From: Streptomyces sp. NBC_00414
Lineage (GTDB): Bacteria > Actinomycetota > Actinomycetes > Streptomycetales > Streptomycetaceae
Assembly (NCBI RefSeq): GCF_036038375.1
Contig: NZ_CP107935.1
Span: 4,836,001 to 4,900,000, forward strand
Direction: 5' to 3'
DNA: 64,000 bases
The notes beneath the pieces were generated by a model that had not been told where the DNA came from, ran no database searches, and saw nothing but the letters and a program-made list of their open reading frames with translations. This document shows positions 7,521 through 16,288 of this stretch, in pieces (the first letter of the stretch is position 1; the number at the start of each line of letters is the position of its first letter). Position numbers and translations under genes: made by a program.

Positions 7521-8816
7521 TCACCCCGAGTTCTGCGCCGCGGCAGCGACCCGCTGCAACCGCCCCAGCACAGCCGCAGGCTGCCCCTCCGGACTCACCG
7601 CCTGCCCGATCTGCCGTTTGATCTCCGCACTGACCGTCGCCCAGGACGTCTGCCCCACCGGATACAGCTCGGAGTTGGGCAGCTCACCGAGGAAGTCGAC
7701 GAGATCCGCGTCGTCCTTGTCCGCGGCCATCGTCTCGGAGGCGGACGTCGTCACCGGCAGCAGGTCGTACTCGTGGGAGAACTCAAGGACGTTCTCGTCG
7801 CTGTACACGTAGTCGAGGAAGTCCCCGATCTGTTCCGCGTGCCCGTTCTTCTTGAACGCCATCATCCAGTCGGCGACACCCATCGTGGCCTTGGAGCGCC
7901 CCTTCGCGCCGGGCATCGGCACCATGCCGAACTTCACGCCCTTCGCGGCGGCGGCCTTCATCAGCGTGGGGTGGCCGTTCAGCATGCCGACCTCGCCGCG
8001 CGTGAACGCCGCGAAGGCCTGCGCCCGGTTGAGCTTCGCGGGAGCGACCGGCCCGGTGAGGCCCTTGTCGACCAGCTTGTCCTTCAGCCAGGTGAAGGTC
8101 TCTATGTTCTGCTTCGAGTCGATGCTGTAGGAGCCGACCGTGTCGGTGTACCCGTCGCCGCCGCTGAGCAGCCACATCATGGTCTCGGCCTGCGCCTCCT
8201 CCGGCCCCAGCGGCAGCGCGTACGGGTACTTCACGCCCTGGGCCTTGAGGGCCGCCGCGTCGGAGGCGAGGTCGCTCCAGCTCTCCGGCGGGGTGAGGCC
8301 GGCGTCGGAGAAGAGGTCCTTGTTGTAGAAGAGCAGCCGGGTGGAGGAGGCGAACGGCATGCCGTACTGCGTGCGGTTTATCTCCCCCGCCACGGACAGC
8401 TGCGACACGAAGCCGGCCTGGGTGTCGATGGAGAGCACGTCGCCCGCGCGGTAGAGCTGCCCCGCGTCGGCGTAGTCGGCGTACGCGCCGATCTGCGCCA
8501 TGTCGGGCGGACTGCCCTCGTCGACCATCGCCTTGACCTTGGCGTCCACGTCGTTCCACGAGTAGACGCTGACCTCGACGTCGACACCGGGGTGCTTGGC
8601 CTCGTAGGCCCGGGTCACCTTGTCCCAGTACTTCTGGGAGCTGTTCGCCTTGGAGTCGCCGTAGTCGGCCGCCACGAGTTTCAGCGTGACGTCCTTGGAC
8701 TCGGCGGAGTTTCCGCAGCCTCCGAGGGCCGCGGTCACACCCAGTGCGGACATCGCCGCGATCAGACTTGTCACTCGCCGCTGCACTGCTGCCGTCCCCA
8801 ACCCTGTTCGTCGCAT
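7521..8816 (-). CDS. Extracellular sugar-binding lipoprotein of an ABC transporter
   Basis: Family 1 solute-binding protein of carbohydrate ABC importers. A signal peptide ends in the lipobox LGGC, followed by the mature domain with a segment typical of sugar binders (STRLLFYNKDLFSDAGLTPP). The start at 8816 has AGGTGG at suitable distance; an ATG four codons upstream has none. No permease genes adjoin it, and it is divergent from nagKA across a DasR site. I infer an amino-sugar or oligosaccharide ligand. Such orphan binding proteins may share the MsiK ATPase encoded at 27240. Confidence 0.85.
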   Translation of the reverse strand: MRRTGLGTAAVQRRVTSLIAAMSALGVTAALGGCGNSAESKDVTLKLVAADYGDSKANSSQKYWDKVTRAYEAKHPGVDVEVSVYSWNDVDAKVKAMVDEGSPPDMAQIGAYADYADAGQLYRAGDVLSIDTQAGFVSQLSVAGEINRTQYGMPFASSTRLLFYNKDLFSDAGLTPPESWSDLASDAAALKAQGVKYPYALPLGPEEAQAETMMWLLSGGDGYTDTVGSYSIDSKQNIETFTWLKDKLVDKGLTGPVAPAKLNRAQAFAAFTRGEVGMLNGHPTLMKAAAAKGVKFGMVPMPGAKGRSKATMGVADWMMAFKKNGHAEQIGDFLDYVYSDENVLEFSHEYDLLPVTTSASETMAADKDDADLVDFLGELPNSELYPVGQTSWATVSAEIKRQIGQAVSPEGQPAAVLGRLQRVAAAAQNSG

Positions 8817-8947
8817 GAGCGCATCCACCTACCCGCGAGGTGCGTACTCACGCGTCCGCGCGTCCACATGTCCGCGCATCCACCGATTCGCTGATGCGAT
8901 CTCAAACTTCCGATTCGCAATTTTCGCTCTAAGGTCTACACCACGTA

Positions 8948-8963
8948 AGTGGACTAGACCTCT
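8948..8963. promoter_or_regulatory. DasR-responsive element (dre) in the nagKA promoter
   Basis: AGTGGACTAGACCTCT matches the dre consensus A(C/G)TGGTCTAGACCA(C/G)T in 14 of 16 positions and lies 28 bases before the nagK GTG. DasR is the GntR-family repressor of N-acetylglucosamine genes, released by phosphorylated glucosamine. The site also lies upstream of the divergent lipoprotein gene. Confidence 0.85.
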
Positions 8964-8990
8964 CACGGGGTAAGGGGCGACACTGTACGC

Positions 8991-9941
8991 GTGAGACACG
9001 TCATCGCCCTCGATGTGGGCGGCACCGGAATGAAGGCCGCCCTCGTGGGGGCGGACGGCGAGCTGCTGCACCAGGCCCGCCGCTCGACGGGCCGGGAGCG
9101 CGGCCCGGACTCCGTCGTCGAGTCGATCCTCGCCTTCGCGGCCGACCTGCGTGCGCACGGCGAGCGCCACTTCGGCGAGCCCGCGGCCGCCGCCGGTGTG
9201 GCCGTCCCCGGCATCGTGGACGCCGACCGCGGCATCGCCGCCTACTCGGCGAACCTCGGCTGGCGCGACGTCCCCCTGCGGAACCTGCTCAGCGAGCGGC
9301 TGTACGGGGTCCCGGTCGCCCTCGGCCACGACGTACGCACCGGTGGCCTCGCCGAGGGCCGGATCGGGGCCGGCCGGGGCGCGGACCGCTTCCTGTTCGT
9401 ACCGCTGGGCACGGGCATCGCCGGCGCGATCGGCATCGACGGCCGGGTGGAGGCGGGCGCGCACGGTTTCGCGGGCGAGATCGGCCACATCGTCGTACGC
9501 CCCGGGGGCGCCCCCTGCCCCTGCGGGCAGCGCGGCTGTCTGGAGCGTTTCGCGTCGGCCGCCGCGGTCAGCGAGGCGTGGGCCGAAGCCTCCGGCGACC
9601 GGGACGCGGACGCGGCGGACTGCGCGAAGGCCGTCGAGTCCGGCGACCCCCGGGCACAGGCCGTCTGGCAGGACGCCGTGGACGCCCTCGCCGACGGGCT
9701 CGTCACCGCGCTCACCCTGCTGGACCCGCGCACCCTGATCGTCGGTGGCGGTCTCGCCGAGGCGGGGGAAACCTTGTTCACGCCACTGCGGGCCGCGGTC
9801 GAGCGGCGCGTCACCTTCCAGAAACTGCCGTCCATCGTCCCCGCCGCACTGGGAGACACGGCCGGCTGCCTCGGCGCGGGCCTCCTCGCCTGGGACCTGC
9901 TCGCCCTCCCCACCCACCCCGCTTCGGAGGTATCCGCCTGA
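8991..9941 (+). CDS. nagK: N-acetylglucosamine kinase, ROK family
   Basis: ROK-family sugar kinase of 316 residues that phosphorylates internal N-acetylglucosamine. The N-terminal phosphate loop is ALDVGGTGMKAALV, followed by GVAVPGIVD and the ROK zinc-site cluster GHIVVRPGG...CPCGQRGCLE. The GTG start is 28 bases after the dre box. Its TGA overlaps the nagA ATG by one base, indicating translational coupling. The substrate is inferred from the nagA partner and the DasR site. Confidence 0.88.
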   Translation: MRHVIALDVGGTGMKAALVGADGELLHQARRSTGRERGPDSVVESILAFAADLRAHGERHFGEPAAAAGVAVPGIVDADRGIAAYSANLGWRDVPLRNLLSERLYGVPVALGHDVRTGGLAEGRIGAGRGADRFLFVPLGTGIAGAIGIDGRVEAGAHGFAGEIGHIVVRPGGAPCPCGQRGCLERFASAAAVSEAWAEASGDRDADAADCAKAVESGDPRAQAVWQDAVDALADGLVTALTLLDPRTLIVGGGLAEAGETLFTPLRAAVERRVTFQKLPSIVPAALGDTAGCLGAGLLAWDLLALPTHPASEVSA

Positions 9942-11113
9942 TGACCACTGAGCGCGTCTCTCCGACCGGCCCGCAGGTCACCGTCCTCACCGGAGCGACT
10001 GTCGTACTCCCCACCGGAACGGTGCCGGGCGGCCGTCTGATCATCGAGGGCTCACGGATCGCCGGGAGCGCTCCCGAGGGCGCCCCCCACAAGAACCTCT
10101 CGGGGCACTACCTGGTGCCCGGCTTCGTGGACATGCACAACCACGGCGGCGGCGGCGCCTCCTTCACCTCGGGCACGGTCGAGGAGATCCTCCAGGGCAT
10201 CCACACCCACCGCGCGCACGGCACGACGACCCTCGTCGCCTCCACCGTCACCGGCGACATGGACGGCCTGGCCCAGCGCGCGGGCCTGCTCTCCGAGCTG
10301 GCCGAGCAGGGCGACCTCGCGGGCGTCCACTTCGAGGGCCCGTTCATCTCCCCGTGCCGCAAGGGCGCGCACTCCGAGAAGCTGCTGCGCGACCCCGACC
10401 CGGCGGAGGTCCGCAAGCTGATCGACGCGGCGCGCGGCCAGGCCCGCATGGTCACCCTCGCCACCGAACTGCCGGGCGGCATCGACTCCGTACGCCTCCT
10501 CGTCGAGCACGGCGTGATCGCGGCGATCGGGCACACGGACGCCACGTACGAGCAGACCGTGGAGGCCATCGACGCGGGCGCCACCGTGGCGACGCACCTG
10601 TTCAACGCGATGCCCGTGCTCGGCCACCGCACCCCGGGCCCGATCGCGGCCCTGCTGGAGGACGAGCGGGTCACCGTCGAGCTGATCAACGACGGCGTCC
10701 ATCTCCACCCCGCTTCGCTGCAGTTGGCGTTCCATCACGCGGGCGGCGGGCGGGTGGCGTTCATCACGGACGCGATGGACGCGGCGGGCTTCGGCGACGG
10801 CCGCTACATGCTCGGCCCGCTGGAGGTCGAGGTCGCGGACGGCGTGGCGCGTCTGGTGGAGGGCGGCTCGATCGCAGGCTCCACGCTCACCCTGGACCGG
10901 GCCTTCAAGCGCGCGGTGACCGTGGACCGGCTGCCCGTCGAGGAGGTCGTGGCGGCCATCTCCGCCAATCCGGCACGGCAGTTGGGCCTGTACGACCGGG
11001 TGGGCTCGCTGGAACCGGGCAAGGACGCCGACCTGGTGGTCCTGGACTCCGACTTCGAGGTCAAGGGCGTGATGCGGCGGGGTGAATGGCTGGTCGAACC
11101 TGCGGCCACCTGA
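9941..11113 (+). CDS. nagA: N-acetylglucosamine-6-phosphate deacetylase
   Basis: Amidohydrolase of 390 residues converting GlcNAc-6-phosphate to glucosamine-6-phosphate, whose level in turn controls DasR. Metal and catalytic motifs: VDMHNHGGGG, HFEGPFIS, AIGHTDATYEQ, VATHLFNAM, NDGVHLHP and AFITDAM (catalytic aspartate). An in-frame extension upstream is discarded because the ATG at 9941 overlaps the nagK stop and has GGAGG 10-14 bases before it. Confidence 0.96.
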   Translation: MTTERVSPTGPQVTVLTGATVVLPTGTVPGGRLIIEGSRIAGSAPEGAPHKNLSGHYLVPGFVDMHNHGGGGASFTSGTVEEILQGIHTHRAHGTTTLVASTVTGDMDGLAQRAGLLSELAEQGDLAGVHFEGPFISPCRKGAHSEKLLRDPDPAEVRKLIDAARGQARMVTLATELPGGIDSVRLLVEHGVIAAIGHTDATYEQTVEAIDAGATVATHLFNAMPVLGHRTPGPIAALLEDERVTVELINDGVHLHPASLQLAFHHAGGGRVAFITDAMDAAGFGDGRYMLGPLEVEVADGVARLVEGGSIAGSTLTLDRAFKRAVTVDRLPVEEVVAAISANPARQLGLYDRVGSLEPGKDADLVVLDSDFEVKGVMRRGEWLVEPAAT

Positions 11114-11219
11114 GTCGGGGGGCTGGGCCGAGGGCCGTTGTCTTTGACATGATCGGGCTTCGGACAGGCACCGGAACACGCACTCGGTGAGCGCGTGCAC
11201 ATCGAGGGAGGTCGCCCAG

Positions 11220-12149
11220 GTGATCCTCACGGTCACGCTGAACACCGCTCTCGACATCACGTACCGCGTACGGGAGTTGCGCCCACACACGTCCCACCGG
11301 GTCGACGAGCTGACCGAACGGCCCGGCGGGAAAGGGCTGAACGTCGCCCGGGTCCTCGCGGCCCTCGGCCACGACGTGACCGTGACCGGCTTCGTGGGCG
11401 GCGCCACCGGGCGGGCCCTGCGGGACCAGCTCGCGCGCACGCCCGATGTCGTCGACGCGCTGGTCCCGGTGAGCGGCTCGACCCGCCGCACGATCGCGGT
11501 GGTCGGCACGACGACCGGTGACACGACTCAGCTCAACGAACCGGGACCGGAGATCACGCCCGCCGAGTGGTCCGCCTTCCAGGAGGCGTACGAGGTTCTG
11601 CTGCGCTCCTGCTCGGCGGTGGCCCTGTGCGGCAGCCTGCCACCCGGGGTGCCGGTCGGGGCGTACGCGCAACTGGTGCGTACCGCGCGGGCGTTGGCGA
11701 TACCGGTACTGCTCGACACGAGTGGCGAGCCGTTGCGGCGGGGGATCGCGGCCCGGCCCGACATCGTCAAGCCGAACGTGGACGAGCTGGCCGAACTCAC
11801 CGGTTCCCACGATCCGTCGCAGGCCACCCGGGACGCGCGCCGGCGTGGCGCGCACGCGGTGGTGGCCTCGCTCGGCGCGGAGGGGCTGCTGGCCCGTACG
11901 CCCGACGGTCACTGGCGGGCCGCTCCGCCGCGGGCGGTGCGGGGCAATCCGACGGGGGCAGGGGATTCCGCTGTCGCGGGGCTGTTGTCGGGGCTGGTGG
12001 AGCGGCTGCCGTGGCCCGAGCGGTTGGTTCGGGCGGTGGCGTTGTCCGCGGCGACTGTGCTGGCGCCGGTCGCCGGGGAGTTCGATCGCTCGGCGTACGA
12101 GGAGTTGTTGGGGCGGGTGTCCGTTACGGGGCACACCACCGCGGCGTAG
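11220..12149 (+). CDS. PfkB-family sugar kinase (1-phosphofructokinase/tagatose-6-phosphate kinase type)
   Basis: Ribokinase-fold kinase of 309 residues. It has the N-terminal TVTLNTALDITY and the PfkB signature GGKGLNVARVLAALG of the 1-phosphofructokinase branch, DIVKPNVDEL, and the C-terminal anion hole and catalytic base PTGAGDSAVAG. The GTG at 11220 follows GAGGGAGGTC; 11 further in-frame codons upstream lack support. It lies 106 bp after nagA in the same direction and may join the amino-sugar operon. The exact substrate (fructose-1-P, tagatose-6-P or another hexose phosphate) cannot be read from sequence. Confidence 0.85.
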   Translation: MILTVTLNTALDITYRVRELRPHTSHRVDELTERPGGKGLNVARVLAALGHDVTVTGFVGGATGRALRDQLARTPDVVDALVPVSGSTRRTIAVVGTTTGDTTQLNEPGPEITPAEWSAFQEAYEVLLRSCSAVALCGSLPPGVPVGAYAQLVRTARALAIPVLLDTSGEPLRRGIAARPDIVKPNVDELAELTGSHDPSQATRDARRRGAHAVVASLGAEGLLARTPDGHWRAAPPRAVRGNPTGAGDSAVAGLLSGLVERLPWPERLVRAVALSAATVLAPVAGEFDRSAYEELLGRVSVTGHTTAA

Positions 12150-12170
12150 CGCTCCGCTTTGGGCTGTTGT

Positions 12171-12256
12171 CGGCTGCGGGTCGGTGGGGGCTGGTCGCGC
12201 CGTTCCCCGCGCCCCTAAAGGCAGAAGACGAAAGACTGCGCCGTTCCCCGCGCCCC
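12171..12256. repeat. Dispersed GC-rich repeat, family A: two copies with full upstream module
   Basis: A module reading CGGCTGCGGGTCGGTGGGGG then CTGGTCGC (12171-12198) is followed by two copies of GCGCCGTTCCCCGCGCCCC starting at 12197 and 12238, 41 bp apart. This is the most complete unit of the family in the window, in the gap between convergent genes. Confidence 0.85.
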
Positions 12257-12268
12257 TGAAAAGGTGGC

Positions 12269-13234
12269 CTAGTCCTTGACCTGGCCTGCCTTCAGGCGGA
12301 GTTGGTCCAGGAGGACGTCGCAGTTGTCGCCCTCCTGGCAGGAGATGGAGATCGTGTTCGTGCCCTTGGTGAGGGTGGGCCAGGAGTAGGTCTCCGTCCA
12401 GCCCTTGTCCCACTCGTTCTCCTTGGCCTGCGCGAAGTTGCCCAGGTTCAGCTTGGTGCCGAACTCCTTGCCGTTCACGGTGAGCGTCATCTTGGCGTCC
12501 TTGCCGGGGACGCTGTACTTCGTGAAGACGGTGTAGGTGCCGGCCTTCGGGATGCCGTTGACGGTCCAGGTGACCTCGGCGCCGACCTGGTTGAGGCCGG
12601 TCACGTAGATGCCGCCCGCCGCGCTCGCGCCCTTGATGTCCGAGGCGGTCGTCACACCGGAGCCGAGCTTCAGGGCCTTCGCGTCGATCTCGGGCAGCTC
12701 GGCCGCGTCGTCGGCCGGTTTCGTGCCCGTCTTGCTGGGCTCGGCGCTCTGGCCGGCCGACGCGGTCGGACCCGCGGCGTCGTCGCCGCTCTTGTCGTCG
12801 TCCGAGTCGCCGCCGAGCATCGCGATACCGATGCCGATCACCACGGCCGCGACGACGGCGACGGCGCCGATCAGCAGACCCTTGGTGTTGGGCCCGCGGC
12901 CCCGCCCGCCGCCACCGTGGCCGCCGTGCGTCTGCTGGTGCGTGGTGGTCGCGCCGCCGGAGAAGTTCTCGGCCGTCGCGTAGTTCGCGTTCGGCTGCCC
13001 GTACGTGCCCTGCTGCTGCGGCACCTGCCCGTACTGCGCGGTGGGGGCGGCCTGCGCGGCGGACTGGCCGTACTGGCGCTCACCGACCGGACGCACCCGG
13101 TTGACCGAGCCGGGGTAGCCGTAACCACCACCGCCACTCGGCGGCTGGGCTCCGGCGGCCTTCCCGTCCTCGTACAGATAGCCGAACGGGTCGTCGTCCT
13201 CGGGCGTGCTCGCGCCGTTGTTGCCGGGCGTCAT
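12269..13234 (-). CDS. Membrane-anchored protein with carbohydrate-binding (CBM35/CBM6-like) domain
   Basis: The 321 residues fall into a long Gly/Gln/Tyr-rich cytoplasmic segment (residues 1-115), one membrane helix (GLLIGAVAVVAAVVIGIGIA, about 119-138), a Ser/Thr/Asp linker and a C-terminal beta-sandwich (about 185-321) with GTYTVFTKYSVPGKDAKMTL and a closing DVLLDQLRL, as in CBM35/CBM6 modules. It would display a sugar- or glycan-binding domain outside the cell. No catalytic domain is present. It neighbours amino-sugar genes, but a functional tie is only a guess. Confidence 0.75.
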   Translation of the reverse strand: MTPGNNGASTPEDDDPFGYLYEDGKAAGAQPPSGGGGYGYPGSVNRVRPVGERQYGQSAAQAAPTAQYGQVPQQQGTYGQPNANYATAENFSGGATTTHQQTHGGHGGGGRGRGPNTKGLLIGAVAVVAAVVIGIGIAMLGGDSDDDKSGDDAAGPTASAGQSAEPSKTGTKPADDAAELPEIDAKALKLGSGVTTASDIKGASAAGGIYVTGLNQVGAEVTWTVNGIPKAGTYTVFTKYSVPGKDAKMTLTVNGKEFGTKLNLGNFAQAKENEWDKGWTETYSWPTLTKGTNTISISCQEGDNCDVLLDQLRLKAGQVKD

Positions 13235-13352
13235 CCCTTGGTCTCCTAGCGGGTGCGGTACAGATGCGGTACGGGGGATCGAAAGGCGAGCCTACCCGGT
13301 CCCGCTGCCCCAAACGGGTGACTCAGCTCGCACGGCAGCGCTGACCTGCGGA

Positions 13353-15053
13353 TCAGCCCGCGCGCCTGTGCGCTTTGGGACGAGAACGTTTCTCTACGTA
13401 CATCCGCTCGTCAGCGGACTGCAGGACCTCGTCCGCAGACATGCCGCAATGTGCCCACCCGATACCGAAGCTGGCACCGACGCGCATGGCCCGTCCGTCG
13501 ACCCTGATCGGCTGGATTATCTCGTTGCGCAGCCGCACCGCGAGGTCCTCCGCGTCGGCCCGGCCGAGGCCGTCGGCGAGCACCACGAACTCGTCGCCGC
13601 CGAGCCGGGCGACCGTGTCCCCGTCGCGCACGGCGCCGCCCAGCCTGCGGGCCACCTCGATCAGCACGTAGTCCCCGGCGTTGTGCCCGAAGCGGTCGTT
13701 GATCGACTTGAAGCCGTCGAGGTCGCAGAAGAGGACCGCGAGTCCCTTGGTGCCGTCGTCACGCTCCCCCTCGGGTGTGACGGTGTGCACATGGTGGTCG
13801 TACGCGTCGATGGCGTCCGGGACCGGCCGGTAGTCGAAGCCGTGCCCGTTCACGTCGTAGGCGTTCATGTCGTACCCGTTCGCGTGCGCGTTGCGCGCGG
13901 CCACCACTTCCCCGTACGCGGCGTCGATCGTGTCGACCACGCCGGGTTCCGTCGCCGTGGGGCGCGCGCACAGCCGGGCGGCGAGCCGGGAGCGCAGCTC
14001 CGCGGAGTTCGGCAGGCCGGTGAGCGAGTCGTGGGAGGCGCGGTGGGCGAGCTGCAGCTCGCGGCGCTTGCGCTCCTCGATGTCCTCGACGTGGGTGAGC
14101 AGGAAGCGCGGCCCGTCGGCGGCGTCCGCGACCACGCTGTTGCGCAGCGACACCCACACGTACGTGCCGTCGCGGCGACAGAGTCTCAGTTCGGCGCGCC
14201 CGCCCTCGGCGGAGGTCCGCAGCAGGGTGCCGATGTCCTCGGGGTGGACGAGGTCGGAGAACGAGTAGCGGCGCATCGAGGAGGCGGGGCGGCCGAGGAG
14301 GCGGCACAGGGCGTCGTTCGTGCGCAGGATCCGGCCGTGCTGGTCGCCGCCCATCTCGGCGACGGCCATGCCGGACGGTGCGTACTCGAAGGCCTGCCGG
14401 AAGCTCTCCTCGCTGGCGCGCAGTGCCTGCTGCTCGCGCTCCAGACGGACCAGCGCGCGCTGCATGTTGGCCCGCAGGCGCGCGTTGCTGATGGCGATGG
14501 CGGCCTGGAACGCGTACATCTGCAGGGCCTCGCGGCCCCACGCGCCCGGGTGCCGGCCGTTGCGCGGGCGGTCCACGGACAGGACGCCGATCAGTTCACC
14601 GCAGGAGCCGCTCGGGACACTCGGGGTGTACATGGGCGCGAAGAGCCGGTCGGCGGGGTGCCACTCGTCCTCGAAGCGCGGTTCGGGTCCGTCGGTGTAC
14701 CACTGCGGGACGTCGTCCTCGTCGAGGACCCAGCCCTCCGTGTGCGGTATGAAACGCAGGTCGCCCCACGCCTCGCCCATGTTCAGCCGGCGCTCCCAGG
14801 ACTCGCGGGAGCCGGTGCGGCCGGTGATGAGCGCCTCGGCGGCGGAGTTCCCGGCGAGGGCGGCGACCACCAGGTCGCCGTCGGGCTGGACGAGGTTGAC
14901 GGCGGCCAGCTCGTAGCCGAGTCCGTTGACGGCTCCGTCGGCCACGGTCTGCAGCGTGTCGGCCAGGCTGCGGGCCGTGTTCATGTCCGCCATGACCGTG
15001 TGCAGCTGCCGCAGGGTGGCAAGGCGGACGTACGGCTCCGACTCCGTCTCCAT
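13353..15053 (-). CDS. cdgB: Diguanylate cyclase with GAF-PAS-GGDEF domains (CdgB)
   Basis: Makes the second messenger c-di-GMP from two GTP. Of 566 residues, about 20-190 form a GAF domain, about 205-325 a PAS/PAC domain (ending HVEDIEERKRRELQLAHRA) and the rest a GGDEF domain with an intact active site GGDEFVVLADG. Order and position in the chromosome match CdgB of S. coelicolor, a developmental cyclase. The GGDEF domain carries an unusual Asn/Tyr/Asp/His-rich insertion of about 75 residues after SLTGLPNSAELRSRL. A BldD-like palindrome lies about 130 bp upstream of the start. Confidence 0.92.
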   Translation of the reverse strand: METESEPYVRLATLRQLHTVMADMNTARSLADTLQTVADGAVNGLGYELAAVNLVQPDGDLVVAALAGNSAAEALITGRTGSRESWERRLNMGEAWGDLRFIPHTEGWVLDEDDVPQWYTDGPEPRFEDEWHPADRLFAPMYTPSVPSGSCGELIGVLSVDRPRNGRHPGAWGREALQMYAFQAAIAISNARLRANMQRALVRLEREQQALRASEESFRQAFEYAPSGMAVAEMGGDQHGRILRTNDALCRLLGRPASSMRRYSFSDLVHPEDIGTLLRTSAEGGRAELRLCRRDGTYVWVSLRNSVVADAADGPRFLLTHVEDIEERKRRELQLAHRASHDSLTGLPNSAELRSRLAARLCARPTATEPGVVDTIDAAYGEVVAARNAHANGYDMNAYDVNGHGFDYRPVPDAIDAYDHHVHTVTPEGERDDGTKGLAVLFCDLDGFKSINDRFGHNAGDYVLIEVARRLGGAVRDGDTVARLGGDEFVVLADGLGRADAEDLAVRLRNEIIQPIRVDGRAMRVGASFGIGWAHCGMSADEVLQSADERMYVEKRSRPKAHRRAG

Positions 15054-15179
15054 TCGCCCTCCCCCCTCGAAGACCTCGACAGCAACTCCAGGGTTCTCTC
15101 CCGGCCTACTCCTGCCAGCTTCCCCGCCACTGAATCACAGCGCGCTGCCCACTCGGTACACAGGGTCAACAAATTATGG

Positions 15180-15203
15180 CACCTGTGACTCAAGTCACAG
15201 GTG
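15180..15203. promoter_or_regulatory. BldD-like palindrome between cdgB and the flavin reductase gene
   Basis: CACCTGTGAC, TCAA, GTCACAGGTG is a perfect 10-bp inverted repeat with a 4-base spacer. Its centre TGAC-TCAA-GTCA fits the BldD box pattern TNAC-N4-GTNA. BldD with c-di-GMP is known to repress cdgB in Streptomyces, so this site would close a feedback loop. It could also serve the divergent gene at 15381. Confidence 0.75.
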
Positions 15204-15380
15204 AAGATGAACAATTGAGTAGAGTTTCTGTGTTTTCGCGGTGCGTTTACTGAACGCAAATCTGTGGAAGATGTGCGCGCGCCTGGTAAGAGATCCGAGT
15301 CACACTCCCACTTCAGTCCTAGGACCCGCTTCGGGCCTTGGTCGGATGTGTTCGACGTCGGCGGAGAATAGCGTCTTCGT

Positions 15381-15944
15381 GTGCTGAACACTCCCTCTGC
15401 CGCTCCGCCCGCCCCTCCCGTGCATGCTGAGGGGGTGAGCAACGAAGAGTTCCGCGCCGCCATGTCCCGGCTGGCCGCCGGCGTGGTCCTGGTGACCGCG
15501 CACGAGCCGCAGACCGACCCGGACGCCCCGAGCGGCGAGGACGTCAGCATGACGGCGACCTCCTTCATGTCCGTGTCCCTGGACCCGCCCCTCGTGCTCA
15601 TCGGCCTGCGCGAGGGCTCCCGTATGGACGACCTGCTCGACGAGCAGCCCGTGTGGGCGGTCTCCCTGCTCGCCGAGGGCCAGAGCTCCGTCGCGAGCCG
15701 CTTCTCCATGAAGAACCGCATCTCCGACCGCCTCCTCTTCGCGGACGTGCCGTTCGTCCGCGGGAAGGTCTCGGGTGCGCCACTGCTGGACGGATCGCTG
15801 GCGACCCTGGAGTGCCGCACCGAGCAGCGGGTGACGGCGGGTGATCACACCCTGGTGATCGGCCGGGTGCTGACGTCCTCACTGCCGGGCCCCGAGGGCG
15901 GACCGCTCACGTATTTCCGAGGCCGTTACCGGCAGTTGGGCTAG
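15381..15944 (+). CDS. Flavin reductase-like, FMN-binding split-barrel protein
   Basis: Protein of 187 residues of the flavin reductase family, which reduces FMN or FAD for partner monooxygenases. Typical segments are FRAAMSRLAAGVVLVTAH, MTATSFMSVSLDPPLVLIGL and the C-terminal GPLTYFRGRYRQL. The GTG at 15381 is used; a second GTG at 15436 is a possible shorter start. It stands alone and divergent from cdgB, so its partner is unknown. Confidence 0.85.
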   Translation: MLNTPSAAPPAPPVHAEGVSNEEFRAAMSRLAAGVVLVTAHEPQTDPDAPSGEDVSMTATSFMSVSLDPPLVLIGLREGSRMDDLLDEQPVWAVSLLAEGQSSVASRFSMKNRISDRLLFADVPFVRGKVSGAPLLDGSLATLECRTEQRVTAGDHTLVIGRVLTSSLPGPEGGPLTYFRGRYRQLG

Positions 15945-16288
15945 CCCGCCTTCCAGGCATGAACCGTGTACGACTGTGAAGCCGCGCGCACTTCCCGCCC
16001 ACCCACGGCGCCGGAAACGCCCGGCTCGCCGTACGCCGCCCTCGACCCCGACGGCCGCGCTTTCCACAGCATCCGCGTCACAGGATTCACGGAACGGGAA
16101 ATTCCGTCCCGGTCAGCGTTCTGCCGCGCTTTTCTCCGGCCTTTTCTTCCGCCGCCAGAAAAGCCGCCCGAAGCGGCACCACGATCCCGCCCCCGCACTC
16201 CCCCGCCCCACCGCGGGAGCGGCAATGGGAAGCGCGGAAAGCGAACAAAGCAAAGGGGGAGCGAGTCCGCCCGACCCCTCCCCCTCGC
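15945..16288. other. Intergenic region between convergent genes, no gene seen
   Basis: 344 bases between the flavin reductase gene and arfB. Open frames here have no ribosome site or recognisable product. A short palindrome ACGGAA-CGGGAAA-TTCCGT occurs near 16092-16110. I see no clear terminator. Confidence 0.35.
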
